IMG/VR virus record: IMGVR_UViG_3300027770_000027
Location: 1-64,000 of that record
From: a virus
DNA length: 64,000 nt
Reading direction: 5' to 3' (one strand)
A model generated the notes under the pieces. The model was given only the letters and a program-made list of their open reading frames with translations, ran no database searches and was not told where the DNA came from. The stretch's first letter is position 1; the number at the start of each line of letters is the position of its first letter. Positions 55,687 through 63,760 of the stretch are shown piece after piece. The translations under genes were made by a program, and so were the position numbers.

Positions 55687-57546
55687 ATGCCAAATAAAAA
55701 GATTTCAGAATTTTTAAAATTTTCTTTGCCGGACGCAACTGATTATTTTTTATGTAACCATTTAGATGTTACTAAAACTATTACCTTTGCATCTACGCAA
55801 GATTGGGTATTGTCTACCGCAACCTATATAGATGCTACCTCTTACGGACGTTTTGGAACTGGAGTTGCTATTGGAGGCACTACCTCCAAAGAAAAAAGCA
55901 ACAATTGGTTTACCGGAGATACTAACACCATAAAGTTGTGGGGTAATAGATATTATGATGTAGGCGCAAAATTTTGTTCTGCTGGATATGGCGGAGAGAT
56001 TTCTTTTGACAAAACAACTGGAAAATGGGCCATATCTAATACGGCCTTAGGAACTTCTGGAGGAGCTTTAACTAACATAGAAAGACTTACAATCTCCGCT
56101 GATGGCACTGTCACCGCCAAAGCTGCAGCAAGAGTCAATAGCAATTTGTCCGTAGATTCAAATATCGGAATAGGCACCACCTCTGCAGGAGCTCGCTTGC
56201 ATATTGAGGGTGTCACCGCCAATGCCTTGTTAAAGGATACTAGTAATACTACGTCCGCAACCATTCGGCTTGGTGATGCTGCTACGGGTTTTTACGGAAC
56301 TTGGGGAGGATATTCTAATGGATTTACTGCAGGAACCTTCCTTAATGTAGGAGCAAACGGTCTTTACATGACTCAAGACGCAGGTGGGTCTTTAGCTCTC
56401 GGCACTCGAGGTGCAGGGTCCGTAATACTAGGCACTAACAATACAGAAAGAATACGGATTACTAATGCCGGTAAAGTTGGAATAGGTACTCCATCCCCTT
56501 CTCAAGATTTATCAATTGTAGGAACTAATGTAGGAGATGGTGGTAGTATTGGAATATATGACCAAACACTATCTGCTTATGCAAGGGTAAAATTTATAAG
56601 TAATAGCACCGGTTCCTGGCTGGGATGGGTCGGTAATGTTTCTGAAAGCAATTATACTGACCCCTATGATTCAATGAAGGGGCCTGGTACCTTGAGTGTT
56701 AATCAATATGCCACTGCTCCGTTAGCTATTAATAATAGGGCAGCATATCCAATACTCTTCGGAACTGCAGATGTGGAAAAAATGAGGATTACTTCTGCTG
56801 GCCAAGTGGGCATCGGTACCAAGTCACCGGATCAAAAATTTCAAGTTAGTGGTGGTAATATTACAGTGGATAATGGAAATGGTTATTATGCCAAAACAGT
56901 ATCTGGCGTTGATTCGCGGTTGATATACATGAATGGCTCTAATGATGTCGTGTTAGGTAGTGGTACCACGAATAATATAAGATTTAACACAGGAACTGGA
57001 GGAGAATCTCTAACCATTGCCAATGGAGGAACTGTTAGTACTGCTGGCGCTCTCACAGTGGGCGGGTTGTTGACCGGCAATGCTAATTTGCAACTTGCAG
57101 GAAATGCCGCAATCACTGGAACTCTTCATTCTAATGGAGCCTTATCCACGGCTTCTACTCTCGGAGTGGCGGGTAACACCACTCTTAGCGGTACGCTTTT
57201 TGTATCAAGTACCATTTCTACCAATAGTGACATTATAGCATTTGCATCTTCTGATAAGAGACTTAAAGATAATATTCAACACATTCCAAATAGTTTAGAC
57301 ATCGTATCTCAATTAAATGGAGTGTCTTTTGATTGGAATGATCAGCAAAGTCTTTATACCGGAAAAGATTATGGAGTCATAGCTCAGGAAGTAGAAGAGG
57401 TACTACCAGAAATTGTAACTACTAGAAGCAACGGAATCAAGGCCGTTCGTTATGAAAAATTAATACCAGTGTTAATAGAAGCTATAAAAGAACTCCGAAA
57501 TGAAAATCGAAAACTTAAAAATTCTATTCAGGAATTGATTAAATAA
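55687..57546 (+). CDS. tail fibre with S74-type chaperone domain
   Basis: 619 residues. Shaft with repeated 'GIGT.SP..' and 'ri....kVGIGT' units, then SSDKRLKDNIQHI (Ser-Lys pair of the S74 self-cleaving chaperone), DYGVIAQEVEEVLPEIV and a terminal coiled coil (IEAIKELRNENRKLKNSIQEL). S74 domains trimerise the fibre, then cleave themselves off. Likely a receptor-binding fibre. First of a plus-strand group of three. Confidence 0.85.
   Translation: MPNKKISEFLKFSLPDATDYFLCNHLDVTKTITFASTQDWVLSTATYIDATSYGRFGTGVAIGGTTSKEKSNNWFTGDTNTIKLWGNRYYDVGAKFCSAGYGGEISFDKTTGKWAISNTALGTSGGALTNIERLTISADGTVTAKAAARVNSNLSVDSNIGIGTTSAGARLHIEGVTANALLKDTSNTTSATIRLGDAATGFYGTWGGYSNGFTAGTFLNVGANGLYMTQDAGGSLALGTRGAGSVILGTNNTERIRITNAGKVGIGTPSPSQDLSIVGTNVGDGGSIGIYDQTLSAYARVKFISNSTGSWLGWVGNVSESNYTDPYDSMKGPGTLSVNQYATAPLAINNRAAYPILFGTADVEKMRITSAGQVGIGTKSPDQKFQVSGGNITVDNGNGYYAKTVSGVDSRLIYMNGSNDVVLGSGTTNNIRFNTGTGGESLTIANGGTVSTAGALTVGGLLTGNANLQLAGNAAITGTLHSNGALSTASTLGVAGNTTLSGTLFVSSTISTNSDIIAFASSDKRLKDNIQHIPNSLDIVSQLNGVSFDWNDQQSLYTGKDYGVIAQEVEEVLPEIVTTRSNGIKAVRYEKLIPVLIEAIKELRNENRKLKNSIQELIK
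57538..57545 (+). promoter_or_regulatory. late promoter ATTAAATA
   Basis: Late octamer 5 nt before the ATG at 57551; it lies at the end of the previous gene. Confidence 0.5.
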
Positions 57547-57550
57547 TTAT

Positions 57551-58075
57551 ATGTTACAATCAAGTGGTTTAATTAGCTTGGGTCAAATACGAAATGAATT
57601 TTCTCCTGGATGGACGTATGCCAATATAGGTAAATTTACTCGCGGTGGTTCCTATGTAACTAATCTCCCAGAAAATGCTAGAATTAAAACCTCTAACGAT
57701 GTCCAAGCCTGGTCAGATTATTACGGAACTAGAAAATATCCACGAGCTGGTTTGACAATCTATAATGTAGTATCAGAAACCAAAAGCCAATATGCCAATA
57801 GCAATAATGGATGGTTTAGTGTGGCAAAATTAGGACCCATTAACACTGGTTATTACTTTTATTACAACGGTATAAGACAAGGAGCAGTATATGACGAAGG
57901 ACACATTCACGCGAAAGGTGGCTTGAATAGTGGTAGTTATACTATAGGATTTTCAGACATATTAACCGGTTATTATATAGGTTTTCTTGTATCTATTGGA
58001 TATGGGGGCGTGTCAGACATTAATGGGTATTCTAGTGGTAGTAGTTTTTGGGTAACACCCAGGGCACCTCGTTAA
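57551..58075 (+). CDS. fibre-associated protein
   Basis: 174 residues. MLQSSGLISLGQIRNEFSPGWTYANIGKFTRGGSYV is the start of a family of phage receptor-binding or tip proteins ('MLqSSG.IslsqI..Ef'). The rest is Tyr/Gly/Asn-rich and beta-like (YYFYYNGIRQGAVYDEGHIHAKGG). Probably the adhesin at the fibre tip. Confidence 0.65.
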   Translation: MLQSSGLISLGQIRNEFSPGWTYANIGKFTRGGSYVTNLPENARIKTSNDVQAWSDYYGTRKYPRAGLTIYNVVSETKSQYANSNNGWFSVAKLGPINTGYYFYYNGIRQGAVYDEGHIHAKGGLNSGSYTIGFSDILTGYYIGFLVSIGYGGVSDINGYSSGSSFWVTPRAPR

Positions 58076-58078
58076 ATA
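58071..58078 (+). promoter_or_regulatory. late promoter GTTAAATA
   Basis: Late octamer 5 nt before the ATG at 58084. Confidence 0.5.
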
Positions 58079-58083
58079 ATTTT

Positions 58084-58980
58084 ATGAGTTTATATAAACA
58101 TGGGTTGAATTATATTCAACAAAATTATCCTTCTTTTAATTTATTAGACTCTACTATAGGAGTAGTTACTGCTGGAGACACCAATGTTTTTGGGGGAGTG
58201 CAGGCTCTGTTTCTTTCTTTAAAAGGAAAAATTAATTTTATATGTATAGACATAGGATTCACAGAAGCTCAAAAACGATGGGCTTTTGAGAATGGTATGA
58301 CTTTAAAATATGTAGACATTGCAGATTATCATAAAACTATAGACAATTGGCAAACTTGGTTTAAACCCCTATACATAATGGCTAGTCCATATGAATATAC
58401 TATATGGATGGATTCAGATTGTTTAGTAGTTGGTGATCTATCTGCCTCTCCTATTATATCCAATAAGCAAACTTTCTTTTTAAAACATTGGTTGCGTCAA
58501 AAATATTTGCATAAAATTTCTGAAAATGTATATAAAGAATTTCCGGTGCAAGATCCTAATGTGCCTACCATTAACGCCGGTGTTGTGGGTATTAATAAAA
58601 AGACTCACAAGCACTTGTTAGACAGTTGGTGTGATAAATTGAACCTATGTTTAAATCGTCCAGAACTAAGGCCACAATTTGTTAATAGTGATGAAGGAAT
58701 ATTAACTTGGACTTTACAAAAAAATAGCTGTAACTCTCTAGTTAAGGATCTGGCAACTCATAATAGATTTGCCAATATCACAGACACCAATATCAATCTT
58801 TTCACAGTAGAAGATGATCACATGGAGCAATCTTACATAACGGTTAAATCTTCTTCCATGCCCTCCAAATTCTTTAGAGAAGTATTGCAAGCAAGCCAAG
58901 GACAAGGAAACTTGGTCCTTCATTTCTCCACGGCCTTAATGAATCGTATGAAGTATTGGAAGACCTGGACCCCTAATTAA
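58084..58980 (+). CDS. glycosyltransferase, GT8-like
   Basis: 298 residues. IWMDSDCLVVGDLS is the DxD metal/nucleotide-sugar motif, and NAGVVGINKKTHKHLLDSWC is the acceptor-side element of GT8-type enzymes. N-terminal SLYKHGLNYIQQNYPSF is conserved in phage relatives. It may modify fibres or the host surface. The ATG at 58084 is chosen by the late octamer 5 nt upstream. The stop overlaps the convergent gene. Confidence 0.75.
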   Translation: MSLYKHGLNYIQQNYPSFNLLDSTIGVVTAGDTNVFGGVQALFLSLKGKINFICIDIGFTEAQKRWAFENGMTLKYVDIADYHKTIDNWQTWFKPLYIMASPYEYTIWMDSDCLVVGDLSASPIISNKQTFFLKHWLRQKYLHKISENVYKEFPVQDPNVPTINAGVVGINKKTHKHLLDSWCDKLNLCLNRPELRPQFVNSDEGILTWTLQKNSCNSLVKDLATHNRFANITDTNINLFTVEDDHMEQSYITVKSSSMPSKFFREVLQASQGQGNLVLHFSTALMNRMKYWKTWTPN

Positions 58981-59749
58981 TTCTCTTCATAAAGAGCCAA
59001 GGTTCATTAGGAGCTAAGATAGAAGGCCAGTGTCTAGTTACAATAGAGTACAGAGAAGTGTCTTGATCTATTAAAGGAAACTCTACATCCACCACTTCTT
59101 TGAAATGAGCTTTAACCAAATCTCTTTCTTCTGTGGATACGTCCGGATCTTGTTCCTTATAGGTTTCAAACTCTTGGTCAATGATCTCTTCTTCTAATTG
59201 GATTCTTTTCTCGAGAACCTTTTTCATTTGAGCCCTACAAATGTTTAAGTCCGCCAGAACTGCCGGACTTTCTACTCCTAGAATGAACATAGCTTTGCGA
59301 TCATCCAAAGATACCCCATCTGCATAATTGGTGAGAAGATTTAAAATCTTTTGTAGATCTACCACCAATCCCGTGTTGTATTGATATAACAAAAAGCTGA
59401 GCACAGAATTGAATAAATGTATGGATAGGTCTTGCAAGCCTTCTGCTTGATCTCCGGGTAGAATTTCTAGAATCTTTTCATAAACTCTCTTCTGTCCCTC
59501 GTACTGTTTTAGCATGTCTGCGTCTGCAAAGAAAGCGGCCTTTAAATTGGCATAATAAATAGTCACCACGCTTCCGTCTACAATATTGGAACAGGTGAAA
59601 TACTTTTTGGTCTTCTTATATTTAACACCCGCTTCTCGTCGAACCAACTTTGCAAACCTCTGCATATTTTCGTCTAGATAGGTAACTTCAACTGCACTCT
59701 GTTCTAGTGCTGCGTGTAGTTGCTCTGTGAATTCTTCTGATAAAAACAT
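58973..59749 (-). CDS. hypothetical protein
   Basis: 258 residues, helical and acidic (RKAMFILGVESPAVLADLNICRAQMKKVLEKRIQLEEE). No family recognised. Lies 16 nt after the next gene; the two look like an operon. Confidence 0.65.
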   Translation of the reverse strand: MFLSEEFTEQLHAALEQSAVEVTYLDENMQRFAKLVRREAGVKYKKTKKYFTCSNIVDGSVVTIYYANLKAAFFADADMLKQYEGQKRVYEKILEILPGDQAEGLQDLSIHLFNSVLSFLLYQYNTGLVVDLQKILNLLTNYADGVSLDDRKAMFILGVESPAVLADLNICRAQMKKVLEKRIQLEEEIIDQEFETYKEQDPDVSTEERDLVKAHFKEVVDVEFPLIDQDTSLYSIVTRHWPSILAPNEPWLFMKRIN

Positions 59750-59765
59750 ATATAATATATAGGGA

Positions 59766-60557
59766 TCAAACTTTAAAAAGCTTCTTTAATTTATACTCAG
59801 CTCTACTAGTTGGTATATTACTTAGATCATCTAATTCTTTTCTAGTGAATGGTGCTGCAGGGGTTGGGATTCCGTCATAGGTTCGAGCAATGTCCGGTAA
59901 GATTTCCTCTTCACAAAATAGACTGCCGGACATATGCCAAACATTCAAAGTCAGGGTCACTGCTTTAATCTTATCTTCCAGACTCTCAGCTCCAAACAAC
60001 AAACGAAAACAATAATCTATTCCCTTATAAGCCTCCGCGGCGATATTGGATAAGTTCACCCGCTCCAGGTCCTCTTCGGCATGTAACAAAAAACGCGGGG
60101 ACTTGGGATTATTAATATAGTCGCCCGTCAAATAATCTATCTTTTGGGAATCCTCAGGCCAGTCCAGTTGAGGCTGCGTGTGCCTCATTAAGCGGCCGGC
60201 AGGCATAGGGGTCACTCCCCTACAATCGAACTCACTTAAAAGAGCCCTTCTCGTTCGTCTTCCGACATGCGCATCCATTATAGTAATAAGATATAATTTA
60301 ATCCATTCATAATGGTTTCTTATTTCTCTATCCACCTGTTGCTTCACTTGGTCCTGTTCGTCTCCATAGTGATAATCGGATAAGAGATATTTCATCATTA
60401 CATATTCATGAAATATATGGAGTCTCTTTAATGCCGTCCCCTTAAACTCTTTTACGATCTTCTGGATAACGGGATAATAACCGCGGTACAAGGGGGACAG
60501 CCGGATAGTGACAAGCAGCTTCTTCCTAAAGGCCATTACATCTGTTGTGGAACTCAT
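59766..60557 (-). CDS. hypothetical protein at the edge of the GC-rich block
   Basis: 263 residues, helical and Arg-rich (IRLSPLYRGYYPVIQKIVKEFKGTALKRLHIFHEYVMM). No family recognised. Codon use is more GC-rich than the genes to its left, so it marks the start of the compositional change. Confidence 0.65.
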   Translation of the reverse strand: MSSTTDVMAFRKKLLVTIRLSPLYRGYYPVIQKIVKEFKGTALKRLHIFHEYVMMKYLLSDYHYGDEQDQVKQQVDREIRNHYEWIKLYLITIMDAHVGRRTRRALLSEFDCRGVTPMPAGRLMRHTQPQLDWPEDSQKIDYLTGDYINNPKSPRFLLHAEEDLERVNLSNIAAEAYKGIDYCFRLLFGAESLEDKIKAVTLTLNVWHMSGSLFCEEEILPDIARTYDGIPTPAAPFTRKELDDLSNIPTSRAEYKLKKLFKV

Positions 60558-60762
60558 CTAATACATACCGCGCCAGGTACAGGGGTCTATAGGGTATATA
60601 GGGGGTACTCTTATATAGTAGAACAGCGGATTGCCCCCACCCCCCGGCTCCGGCGTGATACCCCTATTACCTGTTTTTGAACAGCCGGGGTCCTTGCATA
60701 CCACGGTGCGAAAAATCCCCAGAGGTCCCTCTCCGCCCCTGGGGCTTGACTCGCCGCCTATG
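60558..60762. other. GC-rich gap with a terminator, no supported gene
   Basis: 205 nt, C-rich. Holds the terminator at 60717-60744 and a TATGTA-like box before the 60557 start; the only open frame here is not supported by a promoter or family. Confidence 0.5.
60717..60744 (-). terminator. GC-rich terminator
   Basis: Stem CCCCAG / CTGGGG with inner pairing and ATTTTT on the minus strand; ends the first gene of the GC-rich block. Confidence 0.65.
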
Positions 60763-61149
60763 CTACTCGAGGCCGTTCTCCAGGAGGCTGTCGATGAAGC
60801 CGTACTCACATCCTAGGTCGAAGTCGAGGAACCGATTGTCACCAAGGGTCTCCTGGGCCTCGTGGAGCCACCGGATTGCCATCGCAACGTCCTGGGCCCC
60901 ATACTGCATGAGGACTCGGATCTGCTCCCGAGCTGCCTGCTCAGCCCTAGCGGTGCGTTGCTTCTCCTCTTCTACCTGGACATAGTACTCCCGCTCGAGC
61001 CGAGCCAGCATTCCCTTCAGCTCCTGCACCGTGACCTTGGTACCGTAGATCCACCGAGCCTTCACCCCGTAGACGTCCTTGTGGAAGTCACAGTACTCAT
61101 CCATCAGCTGCTCGAGTTCGGTGCGGGCGATCGTCATGTCATTCATCAT
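60763..61149 (-). CDS. hypothetical early protein
   Basis: 128 residues. RTELEQLMDEYCDFHKDVYGVKARWIYGTKVTVQELKGMLARLE is a motif found in proteins of unrelated phages of varied hosts ('LmDeyCDyHKDVYG'). Function unknown. TTCCCC-class promoter with 6 nt to the ATG. Confidence 0.7.
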   Translation of the reverse strand: MMNDMTIARTELEQLMDEYCDFHKDVYGVKARWIYGTKVTVQELKGMLARLEREYYVQVEEEKQRTARAEQAAREQIRVLMQYGAQDVAMAIRWLHEAQETLGDNRFLDFDLGCEYGFIDSLLENGLE

Positions 61150-61155
61150 GTTTAT

Positions 61156-61178
61156 ATATTAGAGGAGAGAGTGGGGAA
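61156..61178 (-). promoter_or_regulatory. TTCCC-type promoter: TTCCCC-11-TAATAT
   Basis: 6 nt to the ATG at 61149. Confidence 0.85.
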
Positions 61179-61187
61179 CCTCAAGGA

Positions 61188-61412
61188 CTATCGGACCGTT
61201 GCGAGGTCCCAATCGTCGAGTCGGACCACATCCTTATTGGCTAGCTCGACGTCCACTGTGACCCGGTTCACCTTCACCACGGTGCCTGTGTGGCGGATGT
61301 TCTCGGTCTGCCGGCCGTCGAAGAACGTGGTCGTCCAGTTGATCGTCTGGCCGATGGTGAACTGATCCTTGAGGGTGGTCTTGGCGGTGTGCTTCTTAAT
61401 TACTTTCATCAT
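61188..61412 (-). CDS. small beta-barrel-like protein, paralogue A
   Basis: 74 residues. FTIGQTINWTTTFFDGRQTENIRHTGTVVKVNRVTVDVELANKDVVRLD reads like a small SH3/KOW-type fold. Clearly related to the next gene upstream (shared FFDGR, HTGTV, VNRVTVDV, DVVRLD). Confidence 0.7.
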   Translation of the reverse strand: MMKVIKKHTAKTTLKDQFTIGQTINWTTTFFDGRQTENIRHTGTVVKVNRVTVDVELANKDVVRLDDWDLATVR

Positions 61413-61418
61413 GTATAT

Positions 61419-61441
61419 ATCTTAAGGGTTTATTGGGGGAA
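61419..61441 (-). promoter_or_regulatory. TTCCC-type promoter: TTCCCC-11-TAAGAT
   Basis: 6 nt to the ATG at 61412. Confidence 0.85.
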
Positions 61442-61450
61442 CTGCAACAC

Positions 61451-61687
61451 TTACCAAGGCCGAGTATTAACCTTCACCTGACGGAGGTCTAGGCGGACTA
61501 CATCCTGGTTCGGCAGGTACACGTCCACGGTGACCTTGTTCATCTTGCACACGGTGCCGGTGTAAGGGACATACTCACCGGTCCGGCCGTCGAAGAAACG
61601 AATTACCCAGTCGACTACCTGTCCGGTGCGGAACTTGGGAAGCTGTTCGGTGTGGCGCTTGATTGTTCTCATTGCTGTTCTCATCAT
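61451..61687 (-). CDS. small beta-barrel-like protein, paralogue B
   Basis: 78 residues. FRTGQVVDWVIRFFDGRTGEYVPYTGTVCKMNKVTVDVYLPNQDVVRLD repeats the downstream gene's motifs with many substitutions. The pair shows a tandem duplication, promoter included (TAAGATATATAC is identical in both). Confidence 0.7.
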   Translation of the reverse strand: MMRTAMRTIKRHTEQLPKFRTGQVVDWVIRFFDGRTGEYVPYTGTVCKMNKVTVDVYLPNQDVVRLDLRQVKVNTRPW

Positions 61688-61693
61688 GTATAT

Positions 61694-61716
61694 ATCTTAA
61701 GGGTTTCTGGAGGGAA
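61694..61716 (-). promoter_or_regulatory. TTCCC-type promoter: TTCCCT-11-TAAGAT
   Basis: 6 nt to the first ATG at 61687. Confidence 0.85.
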
Positions 61717-61725
61717 CTGCAAGCA

Positions 61726-62022
61726 CTACCGGTTGATCGTTGTGGTCCTATTCTGCAGGAGGAGGTCGAGCTCCTTCAGCTGCTTGAGGGTCGTGAGGTT
61801 CTCCTTCTGTACCAGCGCCAGGCCTTCCACGAAGTCGGTGTTCAGCCAGTCAGTCTTGAAGGCGAGTCCGTTCACCCCGAAGCCTAGGTGTGTGGTTCCT
61901 TCTTCCTCATCGGTGAGGATACCGAGGACGCGGAAGTCGATGGCCTTCGGGTTCTTGGCTTCGAGCGCCTGGAGGACTGCTACGCGGACTTCGGTCTTGG
62001 TGTTCATCTTGTTTTTCATCAT
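61726..62022 (-). CDS. hypothetical early protein
   Basis: 98 residues, helical N-terminus (KTEVRVAVLQALEAKNPKAIDFRVLGILT) and acidic centre. No family recognised. Own TTCCCC-class promoter. Confidence 0.65.
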   Translation of the reverse strand: MMKNKMNTKTEVRVAVLQALEAKNPKAIDFRVLGILTDEEEGTTHLGFGVNGLAFKTDWLNTDFVEGLALVQKENLTTLKQLKELDLLLQNRTTTINR

Positions 62023-62028
62023 GTAATA

Positions 62029-62051
62029 ATATTAACGGACGTTGGGGGGAA
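62029..62051 (-). promoter_or_regulatory. TTCCC-type promoter: TTCCCC-11-TAATAT
   Basis: 6 nt to the ATG at 62022. Confidence 0.85.
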
Positions 62052-62060
62052 CTGCAAGGA

Positions 62061-62333
62061 CTACTTCCGAGCTCTGGCCTTCTTGAACTGAGCCCTCACC
62101 TTTGCAAAGGTCTCGTCCTGCTCGGGCTCCGGGTAGAACCAGTTCCAGGTGTTGCGGACTCCCTTGACCAGGAGCTCGAGGAGGCACAGAGGGATGAGGA
62201 TCGGGGAGAGCACCACGGTGAGCAGAGCGGTGACAACGATCGTGGTGATACAGGCGCTCGCTAGTGCGTTGATCGTGGACTGGTGGCGGAGGCGGAAAGC
62301 GAAGGCTTCGGTGGGTGTCATGGTGTCTTTCAT
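62061..62333 (-). CDS. small membrane protein
   Basis: 90 residues with hydrophobic segments at about 27-60 (ACITTIVVTALLTVVLSPILIPLCLLELL) and a basic C-terminus (FKKARARK). Inner-membrane topology with the basic tail inside is likely. Unknown function. Confidence 0.65.
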   Translation of the reverse strand: MKDTMTPTEAFAFRLRHQSTINALASACITTIVVTALLTVVLSPILIPLCLLELLVKGVRNTWNWFYPEPEQDETFAKVRAQFKKARARK

Positions 62334-62342
62334 CTTGTATAT

Positions 62343-62365
62343 ATCTTAGGTGAGGAGAGGGGGAA
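62343..62365 (-). promoter_or_regulatory. TTCCC-type promoter: TTCCCC-11-TAAGAT
   Basis: 9 nt to the ATG at 62333. Confidence 0.8.
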
Positions 62366-62375
62366 CCGCACGGAC

Positions 62376-62468
62376 TTAGTTGAGGTCGAAGAGGTAGATA
62401 AAGGTCGCGCCGAGGCCTACGAGAAGGACGAAGTGAACTGTCACGGCTACTACTTGGAACGTTGTCAT
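62376..62468 (-). CDS. 30-residue single-pass membrane peptide
   Basis: MTTFQVVAVTVHFVLLVGLG, then ATFIYLFDLN: one hydrophobic segment. Supported by its own promoter at the usual spacing. Confidence 0.55.
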   Translation of the reverse strand: MTTFQVVAVTVHFVLLVGLGATFIYLFDLN

Positions 62469-62475
62469 TGTTAAG

Positions 62476-62498
62476 ATATTAAAGGATGTACTGGGGAA
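62476..62498 (-). promoter_or_regulatory. TTCCC-type promoter: TTCCCC-11-TAATAT
   Basis: 7 nt to the ATG at 62468. Confidence 0.8.
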
Positions 62499-62500
62499 CC

Positions 62501-62695
62501 TCAAGCGAAGACTTCGTGGGCGATCCCGGACTCTGGCTGCTCGTAGGACTCGATGAAGAACCTCTTAGAGTCCTTCCGTTGCCAGATCCACTCCTCCGCG
62601 GACTTCCGATCGAAGAAGACTCCGATGAACTCATTGCCGCCGTTGGAGAAGGCTCCGGCTTCCTTGAACACGATATGGACTTGGGTCTTGGTCAT
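62501..62695 (-). CDS. hypothetical early protein
   Basis: 64 residues (MTKTQVHIVFKEAGAF, FFDRKSAEEWIWQRKDSKRFFIES). The strand-helix-strand pattern resembles small phage-encoded inhibitor or adaptor proteins; no family recognised. FFDRKSAEEW is similar in layout to AKREDAEQAA of the neighbour. Confidence 0.6.
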   Translation of the reverse strand: MTKTQVHIVFKEAGAFSNGGNEFIGVFFDRKSAEEWIWQRKDSKRFFIESYEQPESGIAHEVFA

Positions 62696-62701
62696 AGTTC
62701 T

Positions 62702-62724
62702 ATTATGGGTTAGGAACTGGGGAA
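62702..62724 (-). promoter_or_regulatory. TTCCC-type promoter: TTCCCC-11-CATAAT
   Basis: 6 nt to the ATG at 62695; the -10 begins with C instead of T. Confidence 0.7.
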
Positions 62725-62733
62725 GCTCAACGC

Positions 62734-62898
62734 TTATCGTCCGAGAGCAGGCAGGGGCTTCTGAACAGTCACCCAGTGGAGGATCTCGGTCGGGACTCGG
62801 AACACCTTAGCTGCCTGCTCTGCGTCCTCGCGCTTGGCGTAAGCTCCGAGGAAAGCCTGATTGTCTTCGCGAACGAGAATGTAAACGGTGTCTTTCAT
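62734..62898 (-). CDS. hypothetical early protein
   Basis: 54 residues: MKDTVYILVREDNQAFLGAYAKREDAEQ, then a C-terminal strand. Same strand-helix-strand layout as its neighbour, suggesting related small folds. The start is set by the promoter rather than by a longer upstream frame. Confidence 0.6.
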   Translation of the reverse strand: MKDTVYILVREDNQAFLGAYAKREDAEQAAKVFRVPTEILHWVTVQKPLPALGR

Positions 62899-62905
62899 TG
62901 TTAAT

Positions 62906-62928
62906 ATCTTAGTGGATCTAACGGGGAA
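62906..62928 (-). promoter_or_regulatory. TTCCC-type promoter: TTCCCC-11-TAAGAT
   Basis: 7 nt to the ATG at 62898. Confidence 0.85.
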
Positions 62929-62930
62929 GC

Positions 62931-63128
62931 TCAAGCCTCAAGAGCGAGGACGTTGAACGGGACCTGGACTACCTGATTGCTGGGAAGTTCCACGCAGACA
63001 TCCAGCTCGGTGTTCTTCTCCAGGCGAGCGGCCACGGACATGGCCTGCCAGAGAGTCTCGTGGGATGTGTGGATCCGGTAGGGCTTGTTGGGGTAGAGAG
63101 GGGAGCGAGTGAGGACGTTGTAGGTCAT
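62931..63128 (-). CDS. hypothetical early protein
   Basis: 65 residues (MTYNVLTRSPLYPNKPYRIHTSHETLWQAMSVAARLEKNTELDVCVELPSNQ...). Similar strand-helix-strand design. No promoter of its own; it follows the 33-residue gene by 12 nt and is probably co-transcribed. Confidence 0.6.
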   Translation of the reverse strand: MTYNVLTRSPLYPNKPYRIHTSHETLWQAMSVAARLEKNTELDVCVELPSNQVVQVPFNVLALEA

Positions 63129-63140
63129 GGTGATTGGGAA

Positions 63141-63242
63141 TTAGAGGTTATGCTTAGCTGCTACGTAGGTCACGAAGACTGCGGCGACTCCGGTGAGAGC
63201 GACTCCGGTGAACATCAGGATGGGAAGGACTGTTTCAATCAT
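63141..63242 (-). CDS. 33-residue membrane peptide
   Basis: MIETVLPILMFTGVALTG, then VAAVFVTYVAAKHNL: one hydrophobic segment. Own TTCCCC-class promoter 6 nt upstream. Confidence 0.55.
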   Translation of the reverse strand: MIETVLPILMFTGVALTGVAAVFVTYVAAKHNL

Positions 63243-63248
63243 GTAATA

Positions 63249-63271
63249 ATCTTAGCACATGACTGGGGGAA
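63249..63271 (-). promoter_or_regulatory. TTCCC-type promoter: TTCCCC-11-TAAGAT
   Basis: 6 nt to the ATG at 63242. Confidence 0.85.
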
Positions 63272-63281
63272 CCTCCCGCCC

Positions 63282-63530
63282 TCAATAGTGCCGTGTCTTT
63301 GACTCTGTCTTGACTCGCTCATACTCTGCTCGCGTCCTCTCGTCTTCCAAAGAGAGGAGTAGCCGGTGGAGTTGGCCTGCAGCAACCTGATAGGCCTTCT
63401 CGGCGGTGTAGGCTTCCCGGCGAAGGGCATTGACGGCATCCAGCTTATCTGTCTTGTGAGCAGAGAGACTGTCCAGGAGGTCGAGTTGTTGGCGGACGCC
63501 GGGGTTATTGAGGATGTCTTGGTTATTCAT
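63282..63530 (-). CDS. hypothetical helical protein
   Basis: 82 residues, helical, Ala/Glu/Arg-rich (VRQQLDLLDSLSAHKTDKLDAVNALRREAYTAEKAYQVAAGQLHRLLLSL). Upstream there is TTCCCC, but a -10 box at 11 nt is weak (ATCTAT overlapping the start). Confidence 0.6.
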   Translation of the reverse strand: MNNQDILNNPGVRQQLDLLDSLSAHKTDKLDAVNALRREAYTAEKAYQVAAGQLHRLLLSLEDERTRAEYERVKTESKTRHY

Positions 63531-63554
63531 AGATTTATTGGTTGTGGGGAAAGA

Positions 63555-63731
63555 TTAGTGGCGGTTCCGGGGATTGATTCCCTTCCCGGCGTTCTCCTGC
63601 CGGTGGATGATGACCCCGGCGATCACGAAGAGGACAATCACAGGCCAGAAGTTCACGGCGAGCTTGAGGAAGACCTGGCCAATGAGGGAAAGCTTGTCTG
63701 TGAGGGTCATGTCGAAGTGTTCTTGAATCAT
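63555..63731 (-). CDS. 58-residue single-pass membrane protein
   Basis: MIQEHFDMTLTDKLSLIGQV, then a hydrophobic stretch (WPVIVLFVIAGVIIH) and a polar tail. Own promoter at the usual spacing. Confidence 0.55.
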   Translation of the reverse strand: MIQEHFDMTLTDKLSLIGQVFLKLAVNFWPVIVLFVIAGVIIHRQENAGKGINPRNRH

Positions 63732-63737
63732 GTTTCT

Positions 63738-63760
63738 ATTATGGCTGGGAATGCTGGGAA
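63738..63760 (-). promoter_or_regulatory. TTCCC-type promoter: TTCCCA-11-CATAAT
   Basis: 6 nt to the ATG at 63731; both boxes are imperfect. Confidence 0.6.

Noticed and set aside
60500-60600. Chimeric assembly joint at the composition change
   Set aside because: The same promoter motif, with identical spacing, is present on both sides, which would be a coincidence for unrelated DNA; still worth a coverage check.
60558-60809. 83-codon minus-strand frame in the GC-rich gap
   Set aside because: It overlaps the terminator and the end of the next gene, with low-complexity Gly/Pro content and no promoter.
60862-61365. Long plus-strand frames in the GC-rich block
   Set aside because: GC-rich codons leave few stop codons on the opposite strand; the minus-strand frames have promoters and the plus-strand ones do not.
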